DNA from: Paenalcaligenes sp021793095
GTDB taxonomy: Bacteria > Pseudomonadota > Gammaproteobacteria > Burkholderiales > Burkholderiaceae_B
Direction of reading: 5' to 3'
DNA: 14,196 nucleotides
NCBI GenBank assembly: GCA_027317645.1
Contig: DAHVQS010000054.1
Span: forward strand, 1 to 14,196
Below, piece by piece: positions 13,942 through 14,196 of the stretch. Numbering within the stretch: the stretch's first letter is position 1; every line of letters starts with the position of its first letter. Under the pieces are notes generated by a model, which did no database searches, was not told the origin of the DNA, and worked only from the letters and a program-made list of their open reading frames with translations. The translations under genes were made by a program, and so were the position numbers.

Positions 13942-14196
13942 TCAATTCGTTATGGCCTCGCGCAGGTGGAAGCGAAGATCCCCCACAAGATCCAGCATGG
14001 AATAGTCTCGATAAGAAAAGCGCCACACCTCTTCATGACGCTCGAATTCATCATGATAGCGACCGGCCGCAATCAGTTGCAGAGGGAAGCCCTCGGTAGC
14101 CTGATATACCGAATAACAGGAGCGCACAGCGGCGCGCCCAGCGACATCGTCCAATTCAATGATGGGGTTGGTAACCACGTGTTGAGTGCGAGGGGT
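13942..14196 (-). CDS. SnoaL/NTF2-like protein, partial (5' end outside window)
   Basis: C-terminal 84 residues of a small alpha+beta barrel protein of the SnoaL_4/NTF2-like group, which includes ring-hydroxylating dioxygenase beta subunits and related accessory proteins. The frame is open to the right edge; the first codons read TPRTQHVVTNPIIELDD, matching the family's HxxTNxxI segment, so the internal GTG at 14178 is not the start. Further family marks are RSCYSVYQATEGFPLQLIAA and GRYHDEFERHEEVWRFSYRD, followed by LDLVGDLRFHLRE just before the stop. Such genes usually sit in aromatic or steroid catabolic clusters, so the DNA beyond the window may be one. The ordinary partner of the genes to its left would have been the rest of mltA. 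No reaction can be assigned. Confidence 0.83.
   Translation of the reverse strand, partial: TPRTQHVVTNPIIELDDVAGRAAVRSCYSVYQATEGFPLQLIAAGRYHDEFERHEEVWRFSYRDYSMLDLVGDLRFHLREAITN

Noticed and set aside
13859..13951. Frameshift explanation for the short mltA (a frame ending TAATG at the fragment start)
   Set aside because: The 30 codons before that TAA have no resemblance to MltA and overlap the SnoaL-like gene end, so a simple frameshift does not restore the gene.

Overview
The window looks like chromosomal DNA of a betaproteobacterium (Burkholderiales, most likely an Alcaligenaceae relative). The reasons are a Bug/TctC-type solute receptor next to a family III CoA-transferase, dense GC-rich genes with short or overlapping junctions, and an mltA-ubiH-dsbC gene order that I remember from this group. 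The family assignment is inference. There is no tRNA, rRNA, CRISPR array, transposase or integrase, and no gene-free stretch over 300 bases.

Layout. (1) 1-1823, minus: a family III CoA-transferase whose end overlaps the start of a tripartite-tricarboxylate-type periplasmic receptor, which is cut by the left edge. (2) 2063-2485, plus: a lone small heat-shock protein with a good sigma-32-type promoter and an intrinsic terminator. (3) 2562-9174: a LysR regulator divergent from a five-gene operon coding for a hotdog hydratase, an acyl-CoA dehydrogenase, an MmgE/PrpD protein, a family III CoA-transferase and a CitE-like lyase. Gene content and order resemble the Pseudomonas aeruginosa itaconate-degradation locus (ich, ict, ccl) as I remember it. 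(4) 9181-13859, minus: a UvrD/Rep-like helicase with a C-terminal DUF5710-like domain, a DsbC-type disulfide isomerase, a UbiH-type FAD hydroxylase, and a fragment holding only the 3D domain of lytic transglycosylase MltA. (5) 13942-14196, minus: the end of a SnoaL/NTF2-like protein of the kind found with ring-hydroxylating dioxygenases, cut by the right edge.

How the genes fit together. In the central operon the CoA-transferase would activate itaconate, the hydratase would convert itaconyl-CoA to citramalyl-CoA, and the lyase would split that to acetyl-CoA and pyruvate. The acyl-CoA dehydrogenase and the MmgE/PrpD protein are not needed for this route and probably widen the substrate range; they are the least understood parts. 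No transporter lies in the operon. The receptor in module 1 is a speculative candidate for uptake of a related acid.

Most notable points: the unexplained dehydrogenase (catalytic Glu position apparently moved) and MmgE/PrpD protein (Thr of DDTH replaced by Val); mltA reduced to its 3D domain but preceded by a strong ribosome binding site; a terminator-like hairpin ending just before the dsbC start codon; and a helicase with an Ala in its Walker A loop.
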